Virus record (IMG/VR): IMGVR_UViG_3300042549_003579
Coordinates: 1-25,266 of that record
Reading direction: 5' to 3' (one strand)
DNA: 25,266 nt
Source: a virus
Below are positions 1 to 6,265 of this stretch, piece after piece. The translations under genes and the position numbers were made by a program. Each line of letters opens with the position of its first letter. Position 1 is the stretch's first letter. The notes under the pieces were generated by a model. It saw only the letters and a list, made by a program, of their open reading frames with translations, did not search any database and had not been told where the DNA came from.

Positions 1-419
1 GTGGAAAGCCTAAGGCTAGTAGCGCCTATAGTGCTTATGGTTCGGAGTATGACCCTTATTGGTCTGACAAGTATGATGGCACGCCTAAGCCTTATGGTTC
101 GTATGAGGACTGGGATGATGACGACTATGAGGCTCTTTCTTGGAATGCATCATTCAATGTAGAGCCGCCTAAGGTTGAGAGGTCTCGTTCTGCTAGCGAG
201 TATTACATCCAATACCAGATGTCGATACATTCAGAACCGCATTACATCTGGTATGCCGAGCAAGAGTATGGCGATTGGGAGCAGGATATTTACCTGTTCC
301 AGAACGACAACCATAACTATCGCTTGTTCGATTACGGTAGTGTGGCCGCTAACGGGTTGTTACAGTCAGAGATGCCTGGCAACCCTAACATCTCTTGCAG
401 TCTAGACAATGTTGTTTAG
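1..419 (+). CDS. Tyr/Asp-rich hypothetical phage protein, 3' part only
   Basis: The reading frame is open from base 3 to a TAG at 417-419, so about 138 C-terminal residues are visible and the start lies outside the window. The protein is rich in Tyr, Asp, Ser and Trp, with spaced short motifs such as YGSEYDPYW and KPYGSYEDWDDDDYE, then a more ordinary stretch with SEPHYIWYAEQEYGDWEQD. I do not recognise a family. The acidic, aromatic composition would fit a disordered linker or virion-surface segment, but no neighbour supports a specific role. The Met at 219 is not a convincing start, because similar coding composition continues upstream of it. Confidence 0.7.
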   Translation, partial: GKPKASSAYSAYGSEYDPYWSDKYDGTPKPYGSYEDWDDDDYEALSWNASFNVEPPKVERSRSASEYYIQYQMSIHSEPHYIWYAEQEYGDWEQDIYLFQNDNHNYRLFDYGSVAANGLLQSEMPGNPNISCSLDNVV

Positions 420-435
420 GCTGTAGGAACCGCTT

Positions 436-473
436 AGTTGCAGGTCTCTCCCCCCACCTTCCTGCCTGCAACT
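436..473 (+). terminator. Intergenic hairpin with pyrimidine-rich 20-base loop
   Basis: Perfect 9-bp inverted repeat AGTTGCAGG (436-444) / CCTGCAACT (465-473), starting 17 bases after the stop of the left-edge gene. The 20-base loop is almost purely C and T. No T-run follows, so it may be a weak terminator or a leader structure for the helix-turn-helix gene. The loop contains TCTCC, complementary to GGAGA in that gene's ribosome binding site at 543-547. Confidence 0.5.
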
Positions 474-511
474 GCCACCTCGAACATGTGGTGAAACTGT
501 TCGCTAATCTT

Positions 512-532
512 CCAACATCAAGGTGGTGTTGG
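512..532 (+). promoter_or_regulatory. Leader hairpin upstream of helix-turn-helix gene
   Basis: CCAACATCA (512-520) pairs with TGGTGTTGG (524-532) with one T-G wobble and a three-base loop AGG, ending 9 bases before the AAGGAG ribosome binding site (541-546). Together with the 436-473 hairpin it fills most of the 135-base gap 420-554. Role unknown; a translation-control leader is inferred. Confidence 0.4.
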
Positions 533-554
533 TTTGCTATAAGGAGATAGAAAT

Positions 555-902
555 ATGGGTATTTTGCAGGTTGATGGCAGACCGGTTTGGACTGTTCACG
601 ATATTGCACGAACGTTCAACGTTTCGCGACCTACTGTAGATAACTGGCTGTTCAAGGCTAGCAACTTCCCTGCTGTGGCTCACATTGTTGGGCAGAAGCA
701 GAGACTGTTTTTCGCTGATGAGGTTGCTGGTTGGCATTCGGTTATGATTGGTCGCCGTAACCGTATCACTACCTTGCGTTCAAAGGTTGCGACTTTGTCT
801 GATGCTGAGTTCGCTAAGGTTCTAATGTTGCTTGACCACAAGGCTAGTGTTCGCCCACCGGCGAAGTCTCGTGTCGCATCTAAGGTTGCTTCTAAGAAGT
901 AG
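555..902 (+). CDS. Excisionase/AlpA-like helix-turn-helix DNA-binding protein
   Basis: 115 residues. Residues about 14-33 (VHDIARTFNVSRPTVDNWL) read as a helix-turn-helix, followed by a wing-like stretch with FPAVAHIVGQKQRLFFADEV and GW. This resembles the F-P-x-x-x-G-x-x-R-F-x-x-x-E-V-x-x-W pattern of AlpA/excisionase and MerR-type small DNA-binding proteins. The C-terminus is a basic Lys/Ser/Ala tail (KSRVASKVASKK). The start is set by AAGGAG at 541-546. Upstream are two hairpins and downstream a strong terminator, so it is probably its own transcription unit. No integrase is in view, so a regulatory role is as likely as an excisionase role. The fold call is fairly secure; the target is unknown. 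Confidence 0.8.
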   Translation: MGILQVDGRPVWTVHDIARTFNVSRPTVDNWLFKASNFPAVAHIVGQKQRLFFADEVAGWHSVMIGRRNRITTLRSKVATLSDAEFAKVLMLLDHKASVRPPAKSRVASKVASKK

Positions 903-915
903 CCTCCCCCTGGCT

Positions 916-963
916 GGAAAGTAGCCGCATTTTTTTCCCTTTTGTTTGGTGCGGCTACTTTCC
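916..963 (+). terminator. Strong hairpin terminator after helix-turn-helix gene
   Basis: Perfect 14-bp inverted repeat GGAAAGTAGCCGCA (916-929) / TGCGGCTACTTTCC (950-963), a 20-base T-rich loop, and TTTTATCTTT immediately downstream. It lies 14 bases past the stop of the helix-turn-helix gene and closes that unit before the micro-gene array. Confidence 0.8.
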
Positions 964-983
964 TTTTATCTTTAGGAGTTGTA

Positions 984-1058
984 ATGTTTGCTGACATTGT
1001 GCAGTGGTTGCTTATTGGCACCGGTATTGGTTTGATTGTTTGGGTGGCTGGTACGTAA
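984..1058 (+). CDS. 24-residue single-pass membrane peptide
   Basis: ATG at 984 with AGGAG at 974-978. The product is 24 residues: MFADIVQWLL, IGTGIGLIVW, VAGT. Residues about 5-22 form one hydrophobic segment with a GxGxG spacing and no charge. Its TAA shares a base with the next gene's ATG (TAATG), which supports translation. It is the first gene after the 916-963 terminator, so it heads the micro-gene array. Function unknown. A small membrane effector, or simply a translated leader for the gene behind it, are both possible. Confidence 0.55.
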   Translation: MFADIVQWLLIGTGIGLIVWVAGT

Positions 1059-1186
1059 TGGCTGATTTATCGTTTGATGATGTGGTTCGGTTGGCTTTGT
1101 CGATTGACCCTAAGGCTGAGGTTCACGCGACGGATACGATTCCGTCGTATTACATCATTTACACCTCGTTTGAGGTAAAGGAGTAG
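1058..1186 (+). CDS. Small hypothetical protein (42 residues)
   Basis: Starts at ATG 1058 inside the TAATG junction with the membrane peptide; the longer reading from 1004 would bury that gene and has no ribosome site. The sequence MADLSFDDVVRLALSIDPKA followed by EVHATDTIPSYYIIYTSFEV has a helix-then-strands look and is acidic. No family recognised. It ends two bases before the next start and carries that gene's GGTAAAGGAG-type ribosome site in its last codons. Confidence 0.55.
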   Translation: MADLSFDDVVRLALSIDPKAEVHATDTIPSYYIIYTSFEVKE

Positions 1187-1188
1187 AT

Positions 1189-1359
1189 ATGCCGAAGTAT
1201 CTTGTTACTGCTGTATCAAAGTTCACGTATCTTGTTCCTGTCAAGGCCGCTAATGAAGAAGAGGCTCTTGCTGAACTAGATGATTATATTGCGTCTGAAC
1301 TTGCCGACTATCAAGAGGATGCTGTTTGGACTTACGAAGTGGAGGAAGTCTTTGAATAG
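1189..1359 (+). CDS. Small acidic hypothetical protein (56 residues)
   Basis: ATG 1189 preceded by AAAGGAG at 1177-1183. The 56-residue product starts MPKYLVTAVSKFTYLVPVKA and continues with an acidic helix (ANEEEALAELDDYIASELAD). This resembles small phage proteins with a beta-alpha-beta layout in which a strand leads into an A-x-x-x-E-E-A helix. Its stop overlaps the next gene's TTG by 8 bases. Function unknown. Confidence 0.6.
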   Translation: MPKYLVTAVSKFTYLVPVKAANEEEALAELDDYIASELADYQEDAVWTYEVEEVFE

Positions 1360-1558
1360 AGTGAAGAGCGCTATGGCTCGTGCATGGTTTATGTTGTGGG
1401 TTCGCCCTTACCGTCAAGGTTTCGAGGATGGTATGAAGTCGGCTCGTCGCATGCCGCCTAACTATCTCATTATGTCTCGTGAGTTGCTGGAGGATTACAA
1501 GCAGGCTGCCCGCAAGGAGGAGCGTGAGTTGATGTTTCGTGAAAGGACTAAACGCTAA
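1352..1558 (+). CDS. Small basic hypothetical protein (TTG start)
   Basis: The frame is open from 1280, but the best start is TTG at 1352: GGAGG at 1341-1345 lies six bases upstream, and the resulting 8-base overlap with the previous stop is the same geometry seen at seven other junctions here. GTG 1361 is the alternative. The 68-residue product is rich in Arg, Lys and Met (ARAWFMLWVRPYRQGFEDGM, then a charged C-terminal helix ELLEDYKQAARKEERELMF). Possibly nucleic-acid or membrane associated; no family recognised. Confidence 0.55.
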   Translation: MNRVKSAMARAWFMLWVRPYRQGFEDGMKSARRMPPNYLIMSRELLEDYKQAARKEERELMFRERTKR

Positions 1559-1701
1559 TGGGTGAGTTTTCTTGGGGTGTCTGCCCTTGTGGCGGCAAAC
1601 GGTTTCACCTTGACCGTTGGAACAACAACTTGATGCGCCCTGTATGGGTGTGCTCTACGTGTGGTAAGCCGAATCAGATAATGAATCCGGAGGAACTGTG
1701 A
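1558..1701 (+). CDS. Small zinc-ribbon protein (47 residues)
   Basis: ATG 1558 overlaps the preceding TAA by one base. The product has two Cys pairs, C9-P-C11 and C32-S-T-C35, about 20 residues apart, the usual spacing of a single zinc ribbon (CPCGGKRFHLDRW ... WVCSTCGKPNQ). At 47 residues it is little more than the metal-binding module. The last codons contain GGAGGAACT, the ribosome site of the next gene. DNA, RNA or protein binding cannot be distinguished. Confidence 0.6.
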   Translation: MGEFSWGVCPCGGKRFHLDRWNNNLMRPVWVCSTCGKPNQIMNPEEL

Positions 1702-1817
1702 CTGACGGTATAGGTTGTTGCAACGTTGAGCCTATTTGGCTTGACTGTGAGTGTGGTGACCCTGAAGAGTGGCATGAGTTCGCTTTATGCCCTGAATGTG
1801 GAGAAGATATTGAGTAA
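1698..1817 (+). CDS. Small Cys-rich zinc-finger-like protein (GTG start, 39 residues)
   Basis: GTG 1698 follows CGGAGG with ideal spacing and overlaps the previous TGA by 4 bases (GTGA). The 39-residue product has six cysteines: C7, C8, C17, C19, C31 and C34. It ends in the characteristic CPECGEDIE knuckle after C-E-C-G and His26, consistent with one zinc site, the first Cys pair being extra. Strongly acidic. It resembles many phage mini zinc-ribbons of unknown role. Confidence 0.6.
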   Translation: MTDGIGCCNVEPIWLDCECGDPEEWHEFALCPECGEDIE

Positions 1818-1968
1818 ATGTGTGCGTTGTGCTAGAGAGTTCAGTGTTGTGACTAAACCTGAACGTGATATGTGTTTTCTGTGTCGTGAAGAGTCTAAAG
1901 ACCAAGCGACTGAAGACCGTGAGTTTGCGTGGTATACAAGCCAACGCAAGATAGTGGAGGAACTATGA
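1810..1968 (+). CDS. Small zinc-ribbon protein (TTG start, 52 residues)
   Basis: The open frame extends back to 1726, but that would overlap most of the previous gene. TTG 1810 has GGAGA at 1800-1804 five bases upstream and gives the recurring 8-base overlap. The product then begins LSKCVRCAREF and carries C4-x2-C7 and C22-x2-C25 (DMCFLCREES), a clear CxxC-x14-CxxC ribbon, followed by a charged helix. Its end provides the GGAGGAACT ribosome site for the gene at 1965. Start assignment moderate; coding assignment better. Confidence 0.6.
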   Translation: MSKCVRCAREFSVVTKPERDMCFLCREESKDQATEDREFAWYTSQRKIVEEL

Positions 1969-2183
1969 GTAAACAAACGTCACTTGTCGTAACTTATGAC
2001 CACGACACAAAGAAGTACTTTTATGACGAGGATTCGACTGATGCTTGGATTAGGGAACTGTTTTACCCACCGAGTTGCACCTATTCCACAGAGGCGGCAG
2101 ATTATGTCTCTGATGCTCACTTTATTGGCCTAATAATCCGCGACCTCAACAAAATCCTAGAAAATCAGGAGGAAATACTGTGA
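1965..2183 (+). CDS. Small hypothetical protein (72 residues)
   Basis: ATG 1965 is preferred over 1929 because GGAGG ends seven bases upstream and the overlap with the previous gene is the ATGA type. The 72-residue protein (MSKQTSLVVTYDHDTKKYFY ... HFIGLIIRDLNKILENQEEI) starts with strand-like residues, has a central acidic/aromatic segment with a single Cys, and ends in an amphipathic helix. No family recognised. Its 3' end encodes AGGAGG for the next gene. Confidence 0.6.
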   Translation: MSKQTSLVVTYDHDTKKYFYDEDSTDAWIRELFYPPSCTYSTEAADYVSDAHFIGLIIRDLNKILENQEEIL

Positions 2184-2383
2184 AAAGTAAGTTTCATGTA
2201 AGCATTGGTTGCTACTACGACTTCGATAACCCTGACTTCAGGGATGAGTATGATGAGTGGCGCGACGACCATCCAGACACGCTAAAAATGCGTGAAGAGT
2301 TTGTTTGGGATAGGTTTGCGCCTGAACACATCATGTCAATGCTTGATTCTAATGCCTACAAAAATATAGGAGATGCACTGTGA
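2180..2383 (+). CDS. Small acidic hypothetical protein (GTG start, 67 residues)
   Basis: GTG 2180, behind AGGAGG at 2168-2173, overlaps the previous stop by 4 bases. The product is very acidic and aromatic (CYYDFDNPDFRDEYDEWRDD, later EEFVWDRFAPEHIMSMLDS). Strong negative charge on a protein this small recalls DNA-mimic or host-factor-binding phage proteins, but nothing in the sequence proves that. No homologous family recognised. Confidence 0.6.
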   Translation: MKSKFHVSIGCYYDFDNPDFRDEYDEWRDDHPDTLKMREEFVWDRFAPEHIMSMLDSNAYKNIGDAL

Positions 2384-2472
2384 CTAAACATGAACACCAA
2401 TGGGTTGTAGACATGTTGTCTGACGACTACGAAACAATTTGTGGCATTTGCCAGATGGAGAAAAATGACTAA
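2380..2472 (+). CDS. 30-residue mini zinc-finger protein (GTG start)
   Basis: GTG 2380 follows AGGAG at 2369-2373 and overlaps the preceding TGA by 4 bases. The 30-residue product has H4-E-H6-Q-W near its start and C21-G-I-C24 near its end, so four ligands for one metal in a single knuckle; the HxHxW plus CxxC pattern is common in phage mini zinc-fingers. Its last codons form the next gene's ribosome site and 8-base overlap (ATGACTAA). It is too short to be predicted by length alone; the junction geometry is the main support. Confidence 0.5.
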   Translation: MTKHEHQWVVDMLSDDYETICGICQMEKND

Positions 2473-2695
2473 GAAATGGCAATACGTCGTAAGTACGACA
2501 TACACTATCCACGCCAATGATGCATCAGCCGCTGATGCTGGTCTTGCGTGGGTTCTAGAACATGGCGAGTTCGGTGACAACGTTACCGTGACTGACCAAG
2601 CCGTGGCTCGATTCGACCCACCGAAAGAAGTGCCGGGAGATTCCTGGTTCTGGAATGACAAAACCTGTGAATGGGAGAAAGTAAACAATGACTAA
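2465..2695 (+). CDS. Small hypothetical protein (76 residues)
   Basis: ATG 2465 with GGAG at 2457-2460 and an 8-base overlap with the preceding gene; the Met at 2441 has no ribosome site. The product starts MTKKWQYVVSTTYTIHANDA, with alternating hydrophobics suggesting beta strands, then an Ala-rich helix (SAADAGLAWVLEHG) and a Trp-containing end (GDSWFWNDKTCEWEKV). The beta-alpha start resembles the 1189-1359 product. Function unknown. Confidence 0.6.
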   Translation: MTKKWQYVVSTTYTIHANDASAADAGLAWVLEHGEFGDNVTVTDQAVARFDPPKEVPGDSWFWNDKTCEWEKVNND

Positions 2696-2972
2696 CCTCT
2701 TCGAACTCAACACCGATTACCACAAGAAGACGGACGGTTTGATTCTCAGCATCGAGGTGCTGTATGATATTGACTCTGACAAGTTACAAATCGACTGGGT
2801 CCAACGTAACGACTTCGTGTCTGAGCAGTTGCTTCAGCGTGTCGCTGAGCAGGTTGAGCATGCGTTGCGTTCCAAGTCGACGTTCTATGCTTTGCAGTTG
2901 CAAACTATCGAGTCTAAGGCTGGTCTGCCAGCCACTACGGCGTGTGGATGTACGGAGTGTCCTATTGATTGA
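2688..2972 (+). CDS. Small hypothetical protein with C-terminal Cys cluster
   Basis: 94 residues, ATG 2688 overlapping the previous gene by 8 bases (ATGACTAA again), GGAG at 2673-2676. The N-terminal two thirds look like strands followed by an amphipathic helix (VSEQLLQRVAEQVEHALRS). The last nine residues hold three cysteines, C86-G-C88-T-E-C91, enough to form a metal site together with a partner or in a dimer. Directly precedes and overlaps whiB, so the two are likely translated together. Confidence 0.6.
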   Translation: MTNLFELNTDYHKKTDGLILSIEVLYDIDSDKLQIDWVQRNDFVSEQLLQRVAEQVEHALRSKSTFYALQLQTIESKAGLPATTACGCTECPID

Positions 2973-3384
2973 AGAAGAAAAAGAGTTAGCCAAGGTCGCG
3001 TTCTCTAACCAAGATACTTTCCGTATCTGGCTTAAGTTCATCGACGAGCAGGACAGGGTTGAGGCTGAGCATGGTGATGTTGCATGCAAGTCTGCTCCCG
3101 ACTTTTTCTTCCCCGAAACTAATGAGAACATGGAGTACACCAAAGCCACCTGTCGTGCATGTCCTCTAGTTGATGCATGTGCAACGTATGCGATTTACGC
3201 TAACGAGCGTGAAGGCATTTGGGGTGGCTTAAGTACTAGGGAGCGACAGAATGTTCGCAGAGAGGTAATTAAGTTTGGCAACCAAGCATTCTTTATCGAG
3301 AACGGTTTTGCAGCATATAAAAAGTTTCGGCTTGAATCCGATAGACGGCGTGCCAAACCAATTCTTTGGGAGGGCCCGCTCTAG
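2965..3384 (+). CDS. whiB: WhiB-family iron-sulfur transcription factor
   Basis: WhiB-like proteins bind a [4Fe-4S] cluster with four cysteines and modulate sigma-factor-dependent transcription; they are found in Actinobacteria and their phages. Here C41, C63, C66 and C72 (counting from TTG 2965) give C-x21-C-x2-C-x5-C. The flanking ACKSAPDFFFPE, CRACPLVDACATYA and the G-[I/V]-W-G-G turn followed by ERxR (GIWGGLSTRERQNVRRE) are all family signatures. About 40 residues follow the usual core, basic at the end (ESDRRRAKP). The frame is open from 2764, but TTG 2965 has GGAG at 2954-2957 and gives the 8-base overlap seen elsewhere; the extra upstream stretch is a shadow of the previous gene. Likely controls phage or host promoters, or superinfection, as described for other phage WhiB proteins. 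Confidence 0.93.
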   Translation: MIEEEKELAKVAFSNQDTFRIWLKFIDEQDRVEAEHGDVACKSAPDFFFPETNENMEYTKATCRACPLVDACATYAIYANEREGIWGGLSTRERQNVRREVIKFGNQAFFIENGFAAYKKFRLESDRRRAKPILWEGPL

Positions 3385-3421
3385 TACACTGTTTGAACCG
3401 TTCGTGGTTATAGTTACGGTC

Positions 3422-3631
3422 ATGCCGTTAGCTTACACGCCGGGACAGTTTTTGTTCACGGCTACATATAACGGGCAGTTGGCTTTCTCTTTCAAAGAGG
3501 GCACTGTTGAAGATTTAGGCTCTATGCTTAAGTCGTATGCAATATACGAAGATATACAGGTTTGGCGTGAGGGCCGTGCAGAGCGCGGTTTGAAGCGGGC
3601 TATCAAGGAGAACACTGATGATGATTTATGA
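3422..3631 (+). CDS. Small hypothetical protein upstream of helicase
   Basis: Frame open from 3275, but that part overlaps whiB and reads as its shadow. The protein-like portion begins MPLAYTPGQFLFTATYNGQL and continues AFSFKEGTVEDLGSMLKSYA to a basic helix and acidic end, 69 residues from ATG 3422. No clear ribosome site precedes ATG 3422. GTG 3404 is an alternative, and a TACACT at 3385-3390 could be a -10 element for a nearly leaderless message. The 3' end carries AAGGAG for the helicase and overlaps it by 14 bases. No family recognised. Confidence 0.55.
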   Translation: MPLAYTPGQFLFTATYNGQLAFSFKEGTVEDLGSMLKSYAIYEDIQVWREGRAERGLKRAIKENTDDDL

Positions 3632-5129
3632 CATGCTGTGGGAGCCGCAGAAGCAAGCTGTTGACTTTATAGTTAACCAGCGTCGCGTACTGCTTGCTGA
3701 CCAGCCAGGGTCCGGTAAGACCCTTATGAGTCTTGCCGCATTAGAAGTGGATGGCTGTTTCACTAACGGCATTGTGTTAATCCTTGCGCCAAAATTTCCT
3801 GCCAAAACTACATGGCTAAAAGCTCATGTGCAAAAGTTTGTGGCACCATTAGGAGTTAACGTATACGATTTAACTTCTGGAACTGCTGAGGCTAAAAATG
3901 AACGCATCGAGGATATCCGACGTCCTGCTGTTATTGTTGCTAATCACGACGCTTTGGCTGTGGGTTCGGGGAACAAGAAGCGAGTTCCTAACCTCTTTGA
4001 AGTGGTTTATGACGCTATTGTCATCGACGAGTCTCATAGGGTTTTGCCTACTGACGCTGATGCTCGCTATGAAATGACACAGTTCTGGCGCGGGCTATCT
4101 CAAATCAAGGTAGCGTCGGGTGGAATGCGTGTCGCAGTGTCAGGTACTCCTGACCGTTCTAAGCTTGAGAACCGTTACGGTACGCTCAAGTTCCTGTTTC
4201 CTGAAGTGTACACATCTCATAAGCATTGGATGTTCACTAACTTCGAAATGGAGATGCGCACTATCCGCCTCCCAGGTGGGCGCAGCAAAGAGTTAGTTGT
4301 ACCTATCCGTTTGCGTAGCCCTGAAGAGTGGGTTAAGCGCGATAGGTTGTATCTTGTTCGTCGCACTAAGGCTGAAATTCAGGCTGGCCGACCATCCAAG
4401 GAATACATTTATGTGAACTTGGATATGTCTAAACCGCAACGTGTCGCCTATTTCAACTATTTGCGCGAATATCTTTCGTCTCAGAGCACAGATAAGCCTG
4501 TGCCTGCGGCGACATATGCTTTGAGGTCGCGGCAGCTTGCTATTACTAGTGGTTGGTTGTTTTCTGACTCGGATAGTCAGATTGGTAGTTCGTTTGCGTC
4601 CTCAAAGTTCGACTGGTTAGCAGAGTGGCTCGATGAGCGAGGCTACATGGACCCTGAACATGCGTCGGATGGGCCCTCAAAAGTAGTGGTAGCGTCGTCT
4701 TTTACGGCCACTCTGCGCTGGTTGCAACGTGAACTGGCTAAGCTTGGTGTGCGTGCAGAAATCCTTGACGGTTCTGTATCACAAACTGAACGTCAACGCA
4801 TTCAGGATGAGTTCCAAAACCATGACTCGCCGTTGCGTGTCGTACTGCTCTCTATGGGTATGGGTGTCGGTATTGACTTGGATGCCGCTGACGATATGGT
4901 GTTCTTTGATGTACCGTATTCGTCTGATGATGCTGAGCAGGTTGAAGACCGCATCGACCGTCTATCACGTAGTCACCGGATGACTATCTGGTGGTTGATG
5001 TCGAACGAGTCTATAGATTTGGCAATCGCAGAGGTTAACTCTGAACGGTTCCAAATATCGCGCGAACTCCTTGATGGTTCTCGCGGTATCGAATACGCGA
5101 GACAGGTTCTCGCCCAATTGAGGAGATAA
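3618..5129 (+). CDS. Superfamily 2 (SNF2-like) DNA helicase/ATPase
   Basis: 503 residues with the ordered SF2 motifs: Walker A ADQPGSGKT (27-35) just after a Q-like W-x-P-Q-K-Q-A start, motif II DESH (137-140), motif III SGTP (175-178), motif V LSMGMGVGIDLDAAD (411-425) and motif VI Q441-V-E-D-R445-I-D-R448. The PGSGKT loop, DESH box and the QVEDRIDRLSRSH segment are typical of phage SNF2/DEAD-like helicases, which move on duplex or branched DNA using ATP. Residues 180-300 carry the inserted basic region between the two RecA-like lobes. ATG 3618 is set by AAGGAG; a second ATG follows directly. It opens the DNA-metabolism block and probably works with the RecB-like nuclease two genes downstream in replication or recombination. 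Confidence 0.9.
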   Translation: MMIYDMLWEPQKQAVDFIVNQRRVLLADQPGSGKTLMSLAALEVDGCFTNGIVLILAPKFPAKTTWLKAHVQKFVAPLGVNVYDLTSGTAEAKNERIEDIRRPAVIVANHDALAVGSGNKKRVPNLFEVVYDAIVIDESHRVLPTDADARYEMTQFWRGLSQIKVASGGMRVAVSGTPDRSKLENRYGTLKFLFPEVYTSHKHWMFTNFEMEMRTIRLPGGRSKELVVPIRLRSPEEWVKRDRLYLVRRTKAEIQAGRPSKEYIYVNLDMSKPQRVAYFNYLREYLSSQSTDKPVPAATYALRSRQLAITSGWLFSDSDSQIGSSFASSKFDWLAEWLDERGYMDPEHASDGPSKVVVASSFTATLRWLQRELAKLGVRAEILDGSVSQTERQRIQDEFQNHDSPLRVVLLSMGMGVGIDLDAADDMVFFDVPYSSDDAEQVEDRIDRLSRSHRMTIWWLMSNESIDLAIAEVNSERFQISRELLDGSRGIEYARQVLAQLRR

Positions 5130-5516
5130 ATGTCAGAACCTACTGATAACATTACTGACGATGCTGCGCTAGCGGTATTGAACGGTATCCTTGCTGAAAT
5201 GATTGACATTGGCGAAGGCCATGCAGAGACTATCAGTGAGTTGCCGGAGGAACATCGTGTTGCCGCAATGCAAATCAACACTATGCTTTCTGTCGCCACT
5301 GTGCTAATGTATAGAGCGAACGAGCGCAAAGATGTTGTAGTTGCTCGCGAACTTGTTGAAGTGTGGACTTCAGAGACCATGCAGCAACTTGTATCTTTGG
5401 CTTTCCGTGAAGAAATTGCGGCAGCCTACAAAACCATCGATGATGGTATCGATTCGCTAGAGAAACTAGTGAATGACGAGGAGACAAATGACTCATCCAG
5501 TGGACAAGGCGCTTAA
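5130..5516 (+). CDS. Helical hypothetical protein (128 residues)
   Basis: ATG 5130 directly follows the helicase TAA, with AGGAG in the helicase's last codons. The product is acidic and predicted mostly helical by eye (AVLNGILAEMIDIGEGHAET, then a long helix rich in A, E, V), with an acidic Ser/Asn/Glu tail (DEETNDSSSGQGA). No motif recognised. It lies between helicase and nuclease and overlaps the latter by 29 bases, so an accessory factor of that pair is a reasonable guess. Confidence 0.75.
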   Translation: MSEPTDNITDDAALAVLNGILAEMIDIGEGHAETISELPEEHRVAAMQINTMLSVATVLMYRANERKDVVVARELVEVWTSETMQQLVSLAFREEIAAAYKTIDDGIDSLEKLVNDEETNDSSSGQGA

Positions 5517-6249
5517 CGACGTAATCGTTAACGCTATAGTTAATCAGCCTCGAAGTCAGCAAAAACTTATCGGCCCGTCCGAAATAGGTATTGACTGTAT
5601 TCGATGCCTCGCTCGCAAACTTGCGGGCGTAGAGAAACTACCCGCTTCAGGCGTACACGACCTGCCATGGCTACCATTCATTGGTACGGCTGTTCATGCA
5701 ACGTTGGAAGAGATTTTTGCTAACGATAATGAGTCCAGAGAGTCTCATCGGTGGCTTATTGAAGAGAAGTTGACAATCGGTAAGATTGGCGACAAACTCA
5801 TCACCGGGTCTTGTGACCTCTTTGACCGTGAAACAAACACAGTCATTGACCACAAGATTGTAGGAGAGACTAAACTACGTGAAGTCCCTCGCAAAGGCCC
5901 AGGCAACACTTACCGTATCCAAGCACACTTGTACGGATATGGTTGGCGTCAACTGGGTTTCGAAGTGTTCGAAGTCGCTGTAAAGTTCTATCCACGAAAC
6001 AATATTTCGTTGGGGGCTGGCGTTTTCTGGCACGAAATGTACGATGAGCAGATTGCTCTGGATGCACTTGCACGAGCTAACGAAATTTATGCTAAGGTTA
6101 GTGCTACCGATAATCTGAACGAGTATTTGAAGACCCTAGATATCGCATCTGGTTGCTTCTCATGTTCAGAATATCCGTCATTAGAAGAACCAGTCGTTGC
6201 TTTCATGGACGACTTGTTCACACAACCAACACCATTCAATAAGAGATAA
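5488..6249 (+). CDS. RecB/Cas4-like PD-(D/E)XK exonuclease
   Basis: 253 residues from ATG 5488, chosen over 5473 because GAGGAG ends four bases before it. The RecB-family nuclease signature is present in order: PSEIG then C37-I-R-C40, H70 in GTAVHATLEEI, D110 in TGSCDLFD, D121-H-K123 in VIDHKIV, and Q145-x3-Y149 in QAHLYGYGW. D110, D121 and K123 would bind metal and catalyse DNA cleavage. A C-terminal C223-F-S-C226 together with C37/C40 could hold an iron-sulfur cluster or zinc, as in Cas4 and AddB-type nucleases. Phage proteins of this kind are usually recombination exonucleases acting with a ssDNA-binding or annealing protein; the next gene is a candidate for that partner. Confidence 0.85.
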   Translation: MTHPVDKALNDVIVNAIVNQPRSQQKLIGPSEIGIDCIRCLARKLAGVEKLPASGVHDLPWLPFIGTAVHATLEEIFANDNESRESHRWLIEEKLTIGKIGDKLITGSCDLFDRETNTVIDHKIVGETKLREVPRKGPGNTYRIQAHLYGYGWRQLGFEVFEVAVKFYPRNNISLGAGVFWHEMYDEQIALDALARANEIYAKVSATDNLNEYLKTLDIASGCFSCSEYPSLEEPVVAFMDDLFTQPTPFNKR

Positions 6250-6265
6250 GGAGAACCGACACATC

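Noticed and set aside
535-543. TGCTATAAG, an extended -10-like match before the helix-turn-helix gene
   Set aside because: It overlaps the AAGGAG ribosome site, so a transcript starting from it would lack that site.
680-1021. 113-residue minus-strand open frame
   Set aside because: Covers the helix-turn-helix gene and its terminator on the opposite strand; no supporting signals.
2764-2964. Upstream extension of the whiB frame
   Set aside because: Lies inside the previous gene, has Ser/Leu/Cys-rich shadow composition and no ribosome site; TTG 2965 is better supported.
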